DNA from: a bacterium
GTDB lineage: Bacteria > Planctomycetota > Planctomycetia > Kolteriales > Kolteriaceae
Length of the DNA: 64,000 nt
Direction: 5' to 3'
Assembly: GCA_019753235.1 (NCBI GenBank)
Contig: JAIELF010000028.1
Coordinates: 1-64,000 of the forward strand
Made by a program: the position numbers and the translations under genes. Under the pieces are notes generated by a model. It was given only the letters and a program-made list of their open reading frames with translations. It had not been told where the DNA came from and searched no databases. This document shows positions 34,304-44,089 of the stretch, piece after piece; position 1 is the first letter of the stretch; every line of letters starts with the position of its first letter.

Positions 34304-35995
34304 CTAAACGAGTTCCGATACTTCGAGCACTTGGGTCAGGGCGGATGGATCGCTAGGGATTTGACTCGAATCGGCGAGGTCAACGTCGATGCTATTCCAC
34401 CAGCCTGCCGCCCGGGCCTGCGTCCACGTTCCTGCCGCTGAGCATCGATCGAGCGCTTCGGCCAAAGCTTCGACACTCGCGAAACGATCTTCAGGCCGCT
34501 TGGCCAGGCATCGAAGAATCACGCGTTCGATCTCCTCGGGGATTCGAGGATCGAAATCTCTCGGCGGTGCCACCGGTTCATTCGCGTGGGCAAACAGCAG
34601 CTTGACAGCAGACTTGTGTGTAAAAACAGGCCGACCAGTGAGAAGGAAATATCCGACCGCTCCCAAGGAGTAGATATCGCTTCGCTCGTCGAGTTGGCCG
34701 TCGCGAAGAGTCCACTCGGGGGCAGCAAACAGCGGCGTTCCCACCACCAGGCCATCGCTTGACTCTGAGGGCCTTTTGTCGCGCGCGATTGATTTCACCA
34801 GGCCGAAATCGAGCAGCTTGGCGACATCCCAAATGGCGCCGCGGTAGGTCGCGAAGATGTTGCCTGGTTTGATGTCGCGGTGAATCAGCCCCATCGTATG
34901 CGCTTCGCGCAGACCGTCGCAAACCTGTCGCAGAAAATGGATCGCCCGTTCGGGGGGCATGGGCCCATGCCGATCGATCAGGTCTTGCAGGCTCATGCCC
35001 GGCAAGTACTCCATCACGTAATAAAAGGTTCCATCCTCGGTGTGGCCATAATCAAATATTTCGATCGTATTCCAATGCGTGAGCTTGGCGGTCGCTTGCA
35101 CTTCTCGTTCGAATCGGGCAATCGCCAATGGATCGGTCGCTTTACTTGCCCGGATCAGCTTGATCGCACAGGGGCGTTTGAGAAGTTTATGCTCGCCGAG
35201 ATAAACCTCTCCCATGCCGCCTGCCCCCAGCGATTGTTTGAGATGATAAGAGCCAAGTTCTTTGGCCATCGCGGCACGCCGACGCAAAGTATTGAGCGTG
35301 TGCGCGCCGAAAACCGCGGTCAACGTCGGCACCGCCGCCCAAAGAACCATCTCCAACATGACTCGGCTCGCGAGAAAGTCGGAGCCACCCGGCACCCACC
35401 AGCAGCCGATGACGTAGACGATGATCGGCACCATCGCTGCGGGTATCACATGGGCCGCACATCGCTGCCAAGTATTGGGAATGAAGACGGAATACATCAG
35501 GACAATATTGACCCAAGGAATCAGCAGATGTGTCGATGTGGTGGCGAGAATCGGTAGTCGCTGATTAGTATCGCGGATCTCAGAAATGTAGGCCATCTCT
35601 CGACACTGCAAGTATGTAAAGAATGCGGCCGACAGGCCGAACAGTAGGTATTCGAAGACCCGCAACTGAGTCAGCTTCCAACCGAACCGTTCGTCAAGTA
35701 AGTACGCGCAAGCGCCGGTGATCACGGCCAAGCCGACGTGAAATAGAATTAGTTCCCACGTGGGAGCCAAATGGGGGTCGATGTAAACGGACAGAAAAAG
35801 GGTGAAGCCAATGCACAGGATTGTCGCGGCAGAGCGAAGCCGACTGCGCAGAACCTGTTCGGTCTCGGTAACGAACCCCCCCGTGTTGGTCGAGGTCGGT
35901 GCGACATGGCATTTACCCAGAAAATCGCGAGCCGCTTGGAAGTCAGAATGGATGCGAGCCACCAACGTCTCCCGTGGATTGGCCGAACTCATCAT
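34304..35995 (-). CDS. Ser/Thr protein kinase with N-terminal six-helix membrane domain
   Basis: 563 residues, with AAGGAG just upstream of the ATG pair at 35995/35992. Unlike PknB-type kinases, the membrane part is N-terminal: about six hydrophobic helices between residues 57 and 235 (ILCIGFTLFLSVY, ELILFHVGLAVITG, FEYLLFGLSAAFF, LIPWVNIVLMY, IPAAMVPIIVYVI, MLEMVLWAAVPTL). The kinase domain follows: GAGGMGEVYLG, a Lys in CAIKLI, HRDIKPGN, LLDFGLV and FAAPEWTL, all intact. A short Trp/Asp-containing tail ends the protein. The helical block could be a sensor for a membrane or small-molecule signal. It is convergent with the SNF2 gene (39 bases). Confidence 0.92.
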   Translation of the reverse strand: MMSSANPRETLVARIHSDFQAARDFLGKCHVAPTSTNTGGFVTETEQVLRSRLRSAATILCIGFTLFLSVYIDPHLAPTWELILFHVGLAVITGACAYLLDERFGWKLTQLRVFEYLLFGLSAAFFTYLQCREMAYISEIRDTNQRLPILATTSTHLLIPWVNIVLMYSVFIPNTWQRCAAHVIPAAMVPIIVYVIGCWWVPGGSDFLASRVMLEMVLWAAVPTLTAVFGAHTLNTLRRRAAMAKELGSYHLKQSLGAGGMGEVYLGEHKLLKRPCAIKLIRASKATDPLAIARFEREVQATAKLTHWNTIEIFDYGHTEDGTFYYVMEYLPGMSLQDLIDRHGPMPPERAIHFLRQVCDGLREAHTMGLIHRDIKPGNIFATYRGAIWDVAKLLDFGLVKSIARDKRPSESSDGLVVGTPLFAAPEWTLRDGQLDERSDIYSLGAVGYFLLTGRPVFTHKSAVKLLFAHANEPVAPPRDFDPRIPEEIERVILRCLAKRPEDRFASVEALAEALDRCSAAGTWTQARAAGWWNSIDVDLADSSQIPSDPSALTQVLEVSELV

Positions 35996-36430
35996 CTCTC
36001 CTTACTGTTGCCGACGGACAATCACGTTGTCAGCAAGCCCTTGTCCATGACCTTGACAAGTCCCCCTTCAACGGACTTCGGCCACGAACGTATTCGCTCG
36101 CTACCACACTTTATCGGCACGCTCGAACCACGCGAGGCGAATTCGCCTTTCGGAAGGACACCGATCTCACCGTTTGGGTTTCGCTTTTTCCTGTCTTTTC
36201 CTCGTAAAGAGGAGGTTGAAGGGGCAATGTCGATTCCAGACCATCTTTTTTGGAAGGGCGTGTCGAAGGAAGGCACCGTCGGGAGATTGCCTTGTCGCCG
36301 ACCGCCAAGTCCGGTAGACCGGGAAGCGGTAACGCCGGCTCGATCAGGTGGAAGCAAACAGAAGTACACTGATCGTGATGCGATAGTGGATGATCTAGTG
36401 TAATTTAGTTCGCAGAGGAGAGGAAACGCA
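35996..36430. other. divergent intergenic region
   Basis: 435 bases between the kinase and the ABC transporter operon. A 58-codon frame at 36227-36403 has AGGAGG and AAGGGG upstream, but its protein is basic, Pro-rich and unrecognisable, so I do not call it. No terminator or repeat is evident. Confidence 0.4.
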
Positions 36431-38251
36431 ATGGGGGTGGCCGCTCCGGTGCTAAAGATCGACGATCTTCGCACGGTCTTTGGCAAGCCCCCGCATCAGG
36501 TGATCGCCGTCGATTCGGTCTCTCTTTCGCTCGCGGCCGGCGAAACGTTGGGGATCGTCGGGGAATCGGGTTCCGGCAAGTCGGTCACCGCGCTTTCCAT
36601 TCTTCGTCTGCTCCCAGCCGGGTCCAGTCGCATCGAATCGGGCCAAATCAGTTTCCTCGGTCGCGATCTTGTTCGGCTTCCCGCGCGTGAGCTTCGTCGA
36701 GTTCGCGGCAAAGAAATCAGCATGATCTTTCAAGAGCCTGGGACGTCCCTCAATCCGGTCTTTACCGTGGCAGATCAGATGGCCGAGGCCATTCGGCTCG
36801 GGCCTGGCGGCTCTCGAAAAGAAATCCGCGATAAGAGCGAGCAGCTCTTGCACGAGGTGGGCATTCGCGATCCGCTTCGGGTTCTCGCCAGCTACCCCCA
36901 TCAGATTTCCGGAGGCCAAAAGCAACGAGTCATGATCGCGATGGCTCTCTCCAGCGATCCCAAGATTCTCATTGCCGACGAGCCGACGACGGCCCTTGAT
37001 GTCACCGTGCAGGCACAGATTCTCGACCTGCTCCGAGAACTGCGCGATCGCCGAGGAATGTCGATCATCTTTATCAGTCACGATCTCGGTGTGATCAGCC
37101 AGATTGCCGACCATGTTCTGGTGATGTACCGAGGCAAGATTGTCGAGAACGCGCCGGTGCTCGATTTATTCCGGTCGCCCAAACATCCCTACACGAAAGG
37201 TCTGCTCGCTTGTCGGCCCCGGCTGGCACAGAATGCCCGAAAGCTCACGACGATTGCGGACTTCATGGAGTTGGCGCCCGATGGGATCACGCTTCTCGAA
37301 CGGACGCTTTCTCCTTCGGACCGAAAGAAGCTCGAATCCGAGGGCCGGCCGCCGCTCTTACATCCCGGTTCCCTGATGATAGACCCCACGTTGACCGGGA
37401 CCGAGGTCTCTGCCGCCACCAAGCCGATCCTCGAAGTGAACCATCTGTGCGTCCACTTTCCGATTCGAAAAGGAGTATTTCGTCGGCAAGTAGGTCAGGT
37501 GAAAGCGGTCGACGGGATCAGCTTCAAGGTCTATCCCGGCCAAACGCTGGGGCTCGTCGGTGAATCTGGATGTGGGAAGACGACCACGGGCAGAGCGATC
37601 CTTCGGCTAGTGCCGACCACGGCTGGCGAGATTCTTTTCGAGGGACGAAACTTTCTGAACGTTCGCGGGTCTACGCTTCGGCAACTCCGTCGACGAATCC
37701 AAGTCGTCTTTCAAGATCCGTATAGTTCGCTGAATCCCCGTCTTACGGTGGAGGCGGCATTGATCGGCCCCATGCGGAGTCATGGGATCGGCTCATCCGC
37801 GAAAGATCGACGCGACCGTGCCGCCACGCTGATGGAAGAAGTTGGTTTGAGCACCGAGCATCTCCGGCGATATCCGCACGAGTTTTCCGGCGGTCAAAGG
37901 CAACGAATCTGCATCGCACGCTCGCTCGCCGTCGAGCCGGACTTTCTCATCTGCGATGAATCAGTGTCGGCACTCGATGTTTCCGTGCAGGCGCAGATCC
38001 TGAATCTCTTCAAAGAACTGCAATCGCGACGCGGTCTGACGTATATCTTCATCAGTCATGATCTGGCGGTGGTGAAGTTCATGGCCGACATGATGGCGGT
38101 GATGAATGGGGGTAAACTCGTTGAAATGGGGCCAGCCGAGTCAGTCTATCGTCACCCGCAACAGGACTACACCAAGCGGCTCATCGCCGCTATTCCCGAC
38201 GATTCATTGGAGATGATCGAAAGCAGGCTGGCTCGCAGGAGACCGCTGTAA
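36431..38251 (+). CDS. peptide ABC transporter, fused double ATP-binding protein (YejF/GsiA type)
   Basis: 606 residues with an AGAGGAGAGG box before the ATG. Two complete ATPase halves: first Walker A GESGSGKS (44-51), signature ISGGQKQR, Walker B ILIADEP; second Walker A GESGCGKT (near 376), signature FSGGQRQR and LICDESVSALDVSVQAQ. Each half is followed by the oligopeptide-transporter C-terminal segment (HPYTKGLL / HPQQDYTKRLI) that characterises DppD/DppF proteins. It powers the importer encoded by the three downstream genes (binding protein and two permeases). The DppD-DppF fusion is the arrangement of YejF. Confidence 0.95.
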   Translation: MGVAAPVLKIDDLRTVFGKPPHQVIAVDSVSLSLAAGETLGIVGESGSGKSVTALSILRLLPAGSSRIESGQISFLGRDLVRLPARELRRVRGKEISMIFQEPGTSLNPVFTVADQMAEAIRLGPGGSRKEIRDKSEQLLHEVGIRDPLRVLASYPHQISGGQKQRVMIAMALSSDPKILIADEPTTALDVTVQAQILDLLRELRDRRGMSIIFISHDLGVISQIADHVLVMYRGKIVENAPVLDLFRSPKHPYTKGLLACRPRLAQNARKLTTIADFMELAPDGITLLERTLSPSDRKKLESEGRPPLLHPGSLMIDPTLTGTEVSAATKPILEVNHLCVHFPIRKGVFRRQVGQVKAVDGISFKVYPGQTLGLVGESGCGKTTTGRAILRLVPTTAGEILFEGRNFLNVRGSTLRQLRRRIQVVFQDPYSSLNPRLTVEAALIGPMRSHGIGSSAKDRRDRAATLMEEVGLSTEHLRRYPHEFSGGQRQRICIARSLAVEPDFLICDESVSALDVSVQAQILNLFKELQSRRGLTYIFISHDLAVVKFMADMMAVMNGGKLVEMGPAESVYRHPQQDYTKRLIAAIPDDSLEMIESRLARRRPL

Positions 38252-38392
38252 GAAACAGAGTCTCTACGGTCGCTTGTGAGGTTAAAGCGATAAGAGTACC
38301 CTACGACCAAGAGTGGACGAGACCGTCCGTCGGCGTTCCCTGTTGGGAAAGTGGTCGGGGTGGTTCCTTCAAAGAAGGATGAGAGCTTCATC

Positions 38393-40228
38393 ATGATGCG
38401 ACCGCTTAGTTGTTTGAGTGTTGGTTGGATGATCGTCTCGGTCGTGATGGCGGACGAATTCACTCCCCCTGCCTTGACCGAACTCGACGCGAAAGCCTCG
38501 TGGGTCGATCGACCTGTCGTCAACACGCTTGAAAAGCTGACGAAGCATCTGCAGGCAAAAAAGCGGCTGGCCAGCGATGCGGAGGTGTTAGCGCTCAAGA
38601 ATGATTCGAAAGAGAATAACGCGAAGATTCTTTCGACATTAGGCCGTCAACCCATTGATCCGAAAGAAGTCAACTGGAACGCTGCCTGGAATCGGCGAAT
38701 GGGAGGCGAAGTTAAGAGCGTCAATCCCATCCTTTTCAGTTCCGTTTCAGAAGCCGACCTCGGAAGCTACATCAACTTGGGACTATTCAGTTTTGATTGG
38801 GAACTGCAACCGTTGGCGGCGGAAGAGTCTGTTAAGAGTTGGCAGAGCAGTGCCGACGGTCTCTATGACAAAGTTGTCCTTCGCGATGATATGACCTGGT
38901 CCGATGGATCACCGATCACTGCGCACGACATCGCCTTTAGTTATCGCGTCATCCTGGATCCTCGCGTGCCGGCACTGGCGGTCCGGGCTGGGACGGAGGA
39001 ATTGTTGGGCGTCCACGCCTATGACGATCGAACAGTCGTCTTTTTTCACAAAGCCGCCAAAGCAACTAACGTCTGGAACATTAACTTTCCCATCATCCCC
39101 AAGCATATTTTCGAGAAGACGTACCCTGCCGACCCGTCCCTTGCGAAGAGTCCTGAACATGTGGCGATGGAGACCAACCCAATCAGCGGCGGTCCCTACA
39201 CGATCGTCTATCGACAGCGAGGCAGCGAGATTGTTCTCGAACGCCGAGAGAGTTACTACATGCACCAGGGGAAACAGGTTCGGGAGAAACCGTACTTTAA
39301 GACGATTCGATTTCGGGTGATTGAAGATTCCAACACCGCCCTTTTGGCCGTCAAGTCGGGCGATGTCGACGAAACCAACCTTGTGCCCGAACAATGGATC
39401 AAGCAGACCGACGGCAGTGACTTCTACAAGCGAAACACCAAGGTCAAAGAAGTCGAATGGACAAGTTGGCACATCGTTTGGAACCTTCAGAATCCTCTCT
39501 TTAAGGATAAGAAAGTTCGCCGGGCCCTCGCTTATGCTTTCGATTACAACGAACTTCTCGAACGGCTCAGTTACAACTTGTATGAACCATCCTCGGGCCC
39601 CTTCCATCGAGAATCCTGGATGGCTCCGCGCGATTATCCCGCGCCTTATCAACAGAACATTGATCGAGCAGAAGAACTTCTCGAGGAGGCGGGCTGGACC
39701 GATAGTGATGGGGACGGCGTGCTCGATAAGGATGGCATCAAGTTCGAGTTCGATCTCAACTACCGCAGTGATCCCATCATCGAGCGATACTGTAACGTGG
39801 CTCGAGAATCGTTCGAGAATGTCGGGATCAACTGCAATCTCCGCCCGCTCGAGTTTACGGTCTTGGTCGAGAAGTTATCGAAGCATGAATTTCAGGCAGC
39901 CTTTGGAGGTTGGGGGACCGGAACAGACCCCGATACCTACCGAAACATCATCGGCACGGATCAGCTTCGCAACTACGGTTCTTATTCCAATCCCGAAGTC
40001 GATAAGCTTTTCGATCAGGGAGCGTCCGAGTTCGACCGTACCAAGCGGGGCGAGATTTACGGTCGAATCCACCGTCAGTTGTTTGAAGACCAACCTTACT
40101 TGTACCTTTACTGGCGAAGTTCCTTTTACGCGTTCAACAAGGATCTCCGGGGTTACTTCATGAGCCCGCGCGGACCCTACAACTACGGCCCCGGGGCGGG
40201 CGCCCTCTGGCGCGTGGCAGCGCCTTGA
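38393..40228 (+). CDS. family 5 extracellular solute-binding protein (peptide/YejA-like)
   Basis: 611 residues from ATG 38393 (AAGGATGAGAG upstream; a second ATG follows). A short hydrophobic N-terminus (LSCLSVGWMIVSVVMA) acts as signal peptide. About 90 extra residues precede the SBP core, then SDGSPITAHDIAFSYRVILDP, the family signature of oligopeptide-binding proteins, the ISGGPYTIVYRQRGSEIVLER segment and DKKVRRALAYAFDYNELL. Length and layout resemble YejA more than OppA/DppA. It delivers substrate to the permeases encoded next. Substrate: peptide or peptide-like compound, unknown. Confidence 0.93.
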   Translation: MMRPLSCLSVGWMIVSVVMADEFTPPALTELDAKASWVDRPVVNTLEKLTKHLQAKKRLASDAEVLALKNDSKENNAKILSTLGRQPIDPKEVNWNAAWNRRMGGEVKSVNPILFSSVSEADLGSYINLGLFSFDWELQPLAAEESVKSWQSSADGLYDKVVLRDDMTWSDGSPITAHDIAFSYRVILDPRVPALAVRAGTEELLGVHAYDDRTVVFFHKAAKATNVWNINFPIIPKHIFEKTYPADPSLAKSPEHVAMETNPISGGPYTIVYRQRGSEIVLERRESYYMHQGKQVREKPYFKTIRFRVIEDSNTALLAVKSGDVDETNLVPEQWIKQTDGSDFYKRNTKVKEVEWTSWHIVWNLQNPLFKDKKVRRALAYAFDYNELLERLSYNLYEPSSGPFHRESWMAPRDYPAPYQQNIDRAEELLEEAGWTDSDGDGVLDKDGIKFEFDLNYRSDPIIERYCNVARESFENVGINCNLRPLEFTVLVEKLSKHEFQAAFGGWGTGTDPDTYRNIIGTDQLRNYGSYSNPEVDKLFDQGASEFDRTKRGEIYGRIHRQLFEDQPYLYLYWRSSFYAFNKDLRGYFMSPRGPYNYGPGAGALWRVAAP

Positions 40229-40292
40229 GTTTCTGTGAGAGGTAAATTCATCAACAAGAATCCATCGTAAAAATGGGATCGGGGCAGCATCG

Positions 40293-41270
40293 TTGCTGAA
40301 TTACATTGTTCGACGATTGATGATGGGAGTCGTCACGCTGTTGGCGATCACCGCGCTCGTCTATGGATTGATTCGCAATATCCCAGGTGACCCTGTCTCG
40401 GCCCAGAATGCGATGAATGTCGATCGCAAGATCAGCAAAGAGATGGAAGATCAACAGCGCCGCCTCTATCGGCTCGACCGCCCTTGGCCGGTGGCGTACG
40501 CGCTGTGGATGAGTGATCTGGCTCGCGGGGATCTGGGTACATCGATCGCCAGAAACATTCCTGTGGCTCGACTGATTCAAGAGCGAGTCGGCCCCACGCT
40601 GTTGCTGTCGTCGGCATCGCTACTGCTGACGTATCTGCTCGCGATCCCGCTGGGCCTCTGGTCGACCGTCCGGGCAGGTCAACCCGACGAGCGATTTCTC
40701 GGGACGCTTCTCTACATGCTGTACTCGTTGCCGGCATTCGTGGCGGCGCTGTTTCTGCAGATCGTATTTGCTGTTCAATGGGACATTCTTCCGCTTCGCG
40801 GCATGACGGGGGATCAGTTCGACTCGCTTCCCTTCTGGGGAAGGGTCTGGGATCTTTTCCTGCACGCTCTTTTGCCGGTGACGTGCTACACCTACGGAGC
40901 CTTGGCATACTACACACGATTCATCAGGGCGAACATGCAAGAGGTGATTCGACAAGACTACATTCGAACCGCGCTGGCCAAAGGGGTGTCGCCGACGGCC
41001 GTCGTCGTCAAGCACGCCTTCCGCAACACGCTCATTCCGCTGGTGACATTGATGGGCTTGACGCTTCCTTCGCTGCTATCGGGATCGGTTATCTTAGAGC
41101 AGATTTTTGCCTGGCCCGGTATGGGTCGACTCTTCTTTGAAGCGATCCTGGAACGAGACTATCCGACAATCATGGGGCTGACGTTGATGTTCAGTCTTCT
41201 CACGTTGGCTGGTCAATTGCTGGCGGACGTTTTGTACGCGGTTGTCGACCCGAGGGTGACGTTAGATTGA
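40293..41270 (+). CDS. peptide ABC transporter permease (DppB/YejB family)
   Basis: 325 residues from TTG 40293 (GGGG-containing box upstream). Six membrane helices, beginning MLNYIVRRLMMGVVTLLAITALVYG, and the binding-protein-dependent permease loop with the EAA-like motif in YIRTALAKGVSPTAVVVKHAFRNTLIPL, which contacts the ATPase. The N-terminus and length are typical for DppB/OppB proteins. Its stop (TGA) shares a base with the next permease start. Confidence 0.94.
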   Translation: MLNYIVRRLMMGVVTLLAITALVYGLIRNIPGDPVSAQNAMNVDRKISKEMEDQQRRLYRLDRPWPVAYALWMSDLARGDLGTSIARNIPVARLIQERVGPTLLLSSASLLLTYLLAIPLGLWSTVRAGQPDERFLGTLLYMLYSLPAFVAALFLQIVFAVQWDILPLRGMTGDQFDSLPFWGRVWDLFLHALLPVTCYTYGALAYYTRFIRANMQEVIRQDYIRTALAKGVSPTAVVVKHAFRNTLIPLVTLMGLTLPSLLSGSVILEQIFAWPGMGRLFFEAILERDYPTIMGLTLMFSLLTLAGQLLADVLYAVVDPRVTLD

Positions 41271-42358
41271 TGGACAACTCGAAGAACGATTCTCGACGCG
41301 ATCCTCCCTCTCGCGGGTTTGCCCGCGAAGTGGCCGGCCGATTCTTCTCGCGAAAGCTCGCTTGCCTGGCAACTTTGGTCGTGATCTTTTTGACACTGGT
41401 GGCAATCTTCGCGCCGGTGATCGTCGGGACCAAGCCTGTCGTTTGTCGATACAAGGGAGGCATCTATTACCCCAGCCTGGGGTACCTCGATCGGGAATGG
41501 GAACATCCCATTTTTCGGATCGACAAGTTCCGAAACAACTACGCAAAGAATCTTCCGAAGAAGGACCCAGACTCTTGGGCCTTCTGGCCGATGGTCTATC
41601 AAGACCCGATTCGGCGAGTCCGAGCCGACGAAAAGGAGGGAGTCCCCGACAGCGAAACGCTTCAGCCCCCCAGCATTCATCACCTCTTTGGAACGGACCC
41701 GGCCGGGGTGGATGTCTTTGCCAAGATGGTTCACGGTACAAGGACCGCCTTGCTTGTTGGATTTGTTTCGATGGGGATTGCCGCGCTGTTGGGGATCGTC
41801 CTAGGAGCGGTCGCAGGTTACGCCGGCGGATGGATCGACCATTTCATCAATCGCGTGATCGAGGTGGTGTTGTGCGTCCCAACGTTGATCCTGATTCTCG
41901 CCTTGATCGCGATTGTCCCCAAGCCGACCATTTGGCACATGATGGCTGTCATCGGTCTCACGCGTTGGACCGACATTGCGCGCCTGACGCGTGGCGAGTT
42001 TCTCCGCCTTCGGCAAAGCGATTTCGTTCAAGCGGCTGTCGCCTTGGGAATTTCCCGCGCCGCGATCATCTTTCGCCATATCCTCCCCAATGCGCTTGCA
42101 CCGGTTCTGGTGCCGATCACTTTTGGGATGGCCGGTGCTGTTCAAATTGAAGCAGGATTGAGTTTCTTAGGCTTCGGTACCCCGCCGCCTCACCCGAGTT
42201 GGGGAGAGATTCTCGACGATGGCCGGGCCAATTTGACCTGTTGGTGGTTGGTGACGTTCCCGGGTCTCGCGATTTTCGCGACGGTGTTGGCTTACAACAT
42301 CATCGGCGAAGCGCTTCAAGAGGCAACCGATCCTCGCTTACGAGATGCTCGTAGGTAG
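41270..42358 (+). CDS. peptide ABC transporter permease (DppC/YejE family) with long periplasmic insertion
   Basis: 362 residues from ATG 41270, overlapping the dppB-type stop by one base (TGATG). After the first helix (LACLATLVVIFLTLVAIFAP) there is an insertion of about 85 residues (GGIYYPSLGYLDREWEHP ... HLFGTDPAGVDVF) before the permease core, then helices and the EAA loop (VQAAVALGISRAAIIFRHILPN). A similar lengthened loop is seen in YejE of the microcin C-type importers, whereas DppC/OppC are shorter there. The four genes form a full importer: fused ATPase, binding protein, two permeases. Confidence 0.94.
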   Translation: MDNSKNDSRRDPPSRGFAREVAGRFFSRKLACLATLVVIFLTLVAIFAPVIVGTKPVVCRYKGGIYYPSLGYLDREWEHPIFRIDKFRNNYAKNLPKKDPDSWAFWPMVYQDPIRRVRADEKEGVPDSETLQPPSIHHLFGTDPAGVDVFAKMVHGTRTALLVGFVSMGIAALLGIVLGAVAGYAGGWIDHFINRVIEVVLCVPTLILILALIAIVPKPTIWHMMAVIGLTRWTDIARLTRGEFLRLRQSDFVQAAVALGISRAAIIFRHILPNALAPVLVPITFGMAGAVQIEAGLSFLGFGTPPPHPSWGEILDDGRANLTCWWLVTFPGLAIFATVLAYNIIGEALQEATDPRLRDARR

Positions 42359-42367
42359 TTCCTGCCG

Positions 42368-42385
42368 GCTTTTGGAAACAAAAGC
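42368..42385. terminator. hairpin in convergent gap, weak terminator candidate
   Basis: A perfect 7-base stem GCTTTTG / CAAAAGC with GAAA tetraloop. It lies 9 bases after the permease stop and 46 bases from the trpE stop on the other strand. No T-run follows, so termination is uncertain. Confidence 0.35.
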
Positions 42386-42431
42386 AGTTCGACAGAATAG
42401 CTAGATGCCGATCTTCCCATCGTAATCGACT

Positions 42432-43949
42432 CTAAACGGACGGTTGTGTTGGCGGCTGGGGCCGAAATCGATCTTCCGTGATTCGAATCGCGCGAAACAG
42501 GCCCCGCGCCTTGTCGAGTGTCTCCTGATATTCCGCTTGAGGGTCGCTGTCGTAAACGATTCCCATCCCAGCTTGAACATGCACTTTCGGTCCTTGTACG
42601 ACCATCGTCCGCAGGGCGATGCAGGTATCCATGTTGCCCGTGAAATCGATGTAGCCGATGGCGCCGGCGTAGGGGCCCCGCTTTGTCGGCTCCATTTCGT
42701 CGATGACTTGCATGGCCCGGACCTTGGGCGCGCCACTGACGGTGCCGGCCGGCAAACAGGCCCGCAATGCCGACAAAGGAGTCAGCCCCGGCGCCAGTTT
42801 GCCCGTGACGTTGCTGGTGATGTGCATGACATGACTGTACTTCTCGACGGTCATGACGTCGTCAATCTGCACCGTTCGAAACTGCGAAACCCGACCCACG
42901 TCATTTCGGCCCAGATCGACGAGCATGATGTGCTCGGCCCGTTCCTTGGGGTCGGCCAAAAGCTCCGCAGCCAGTTGCCGATCCTCTTCCTCGTTGGCGC
43001 CTCGTCGCCGAGTGCCCGCCAGCGGTCGCGAAACAATTGTCCCATTTTCAACCCGGACCATGATCTCGGGTGAACTCGCGACGAGCGTGCAATTCGGATC
43101 CTTTAGGTAAACCATGAACGGGCTGGGATTCACGACCCGCAAAGAGCGGTAGATCTCGAGCGGGGTCGCGGTCGTCTCGGTTTCAAAACGCTGACTGAGA
43201 ACAATCTGAAAAAAGTCCCCTGCCTTGATGTACTCTTTGCACGCTTCGACCGACGCGATGAACTTCTCCTTCGTGAAGTTCGAACGGATGTTGTCGGGGA
43301 TCGCGGTGCTGGTGGTATCGATATCGACAGGCGACAGATCCCCTTTGGGCTCGCGAAGTTTCTCGACCATCGCGTCGACGCGATGACATGCTTGCTGGTA
43401 ACTCTTCTTCGGATCACCCGTGCTCGTGTGGGCCAGCGCGACGACGAGGACGACCTTGCGAATGTTGTCAAAGACCATCATCTGATCGAAGAACGCGAAG
43501 GAGAGATCGGGGATGTTCCGATCATCGGTCGGCGTATGAGGGAGATGTTCAATGTATCGGATCGAGTCGTATGCCGCGTAGCCGACCGCGCCCCCATGAA
43601 ACCTTGGCAACCCCGGCAGATGAGGCGCTTTGTACTGCTGGATCAGACGGTCGAGCTCGTCGAAAGGTTGCGGATGGTCGTAGGTCTTCTTTCCCTCGGC
43701 TCCTTCGAAGATGATTTTGTTCCCGAAGGATTGGAACGACTGAAAAGGATTCACGCCGAGAAAACTGTATCGGCCGACCTTTTCTCCGCCGACCACGCTT
43801 TCAAAGAGGAATGACCATCCCCCGTCGTCGATGCGCGAAAACGCGCTCACGGGTGTCAGGCTGTCGCTCGTCAGTTGGCGATAGACCGGCACCATGTTGT
43901 AAGTCTGGGCGAGTGACAAAAATGTTTCGAGACTGGGATAGAAACTCAC
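42432..43949 (-). CDS. trpE: anthranilate synthase component I
   Basis: Converts chorismate plus ammonia/glutamine to anthranilate, the first step of tryptophan synthesis. Start GTG 43949 (AGGTGG nine bases upstream) gives VSFYPSLETFLSLAQ, which matches the usual TrpE N-terminus; the frame is open to 43997. The feedback segment SFLFESVVGG, normally LLES, is present. The chorismate-binding core includes VASSPEIMVR, RPLAGTRRRG, LVDLGRNDVGRV and PAGTVSGAPKVRAMQVIDEME. No trpG, trpD or attenuator-like leader is adjacent, so the glutamine amidotransferase is encoded elsewhere. Single-gene unit. Confidence 0.96.
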   Translation of the reverse strand: MSFYPSLETFLSLAQTYNMVPVYRQLTSDSLTPVSAFSRIDDGGWSFLFESVVGGEKVGRYSFLGVNPFQSFQSFGNKIIFEGAEGKKTYDHPQPFDELDRLIQQYKAPHLPGLPRFHGGAVGYAAYDSIRYIEHLPHTPTDDRNIPDLSFAFFDQMMVFDNIRKVVLVVALAHTSTGDPKKSYQQACHRVDAMVEKLREPKGDLSPVDIDTTSTAIPDNIRSNFTKEKFIASVEACKEYIKAGDFFQIVLSQRFETETTATPLEIYRSLRVVNPSPFMVYLKDPNCTLVASSPEIMVRVENGTIVSRPLAGTRRRGANEEEDRQLAAELLADPKERAEHIMLVDLGRNDVGRVSQFRTVQIDDVMTVEKYSHVMHITSNVTGKLAPGLTPLSALRACLPAGTVSGAPKVRAMQVIDEMEPTKRGPYAGAIGYIDFTGNMDTCIALRTMVVQGPKVHVQAGMGIVYDSDPQAEYQETLDKARGLFRAIRITEDRFRPQPPTQPSV

Positions 43950-44089
43950 TCGTCGATTCCACCTGATGAGACGGTGCGGTCGGCCACGCGTCACCATTAT
44001 TTAATCCGAACCGAAGGAAGCCCGCTCAGGGCGCCGTGAACCCTTTGAAGGCGTTTGCAAAGAGACTCTACCGGGCACGAAGGTTCGTC

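Noticed and set aside
36227..36403. 58-codon plus-strand frame with AGGAGG/AAGGGG upstream
   Set aside because: No homology seen, Pro/Arg-rich, and no neighbour support; possible but unsupported.
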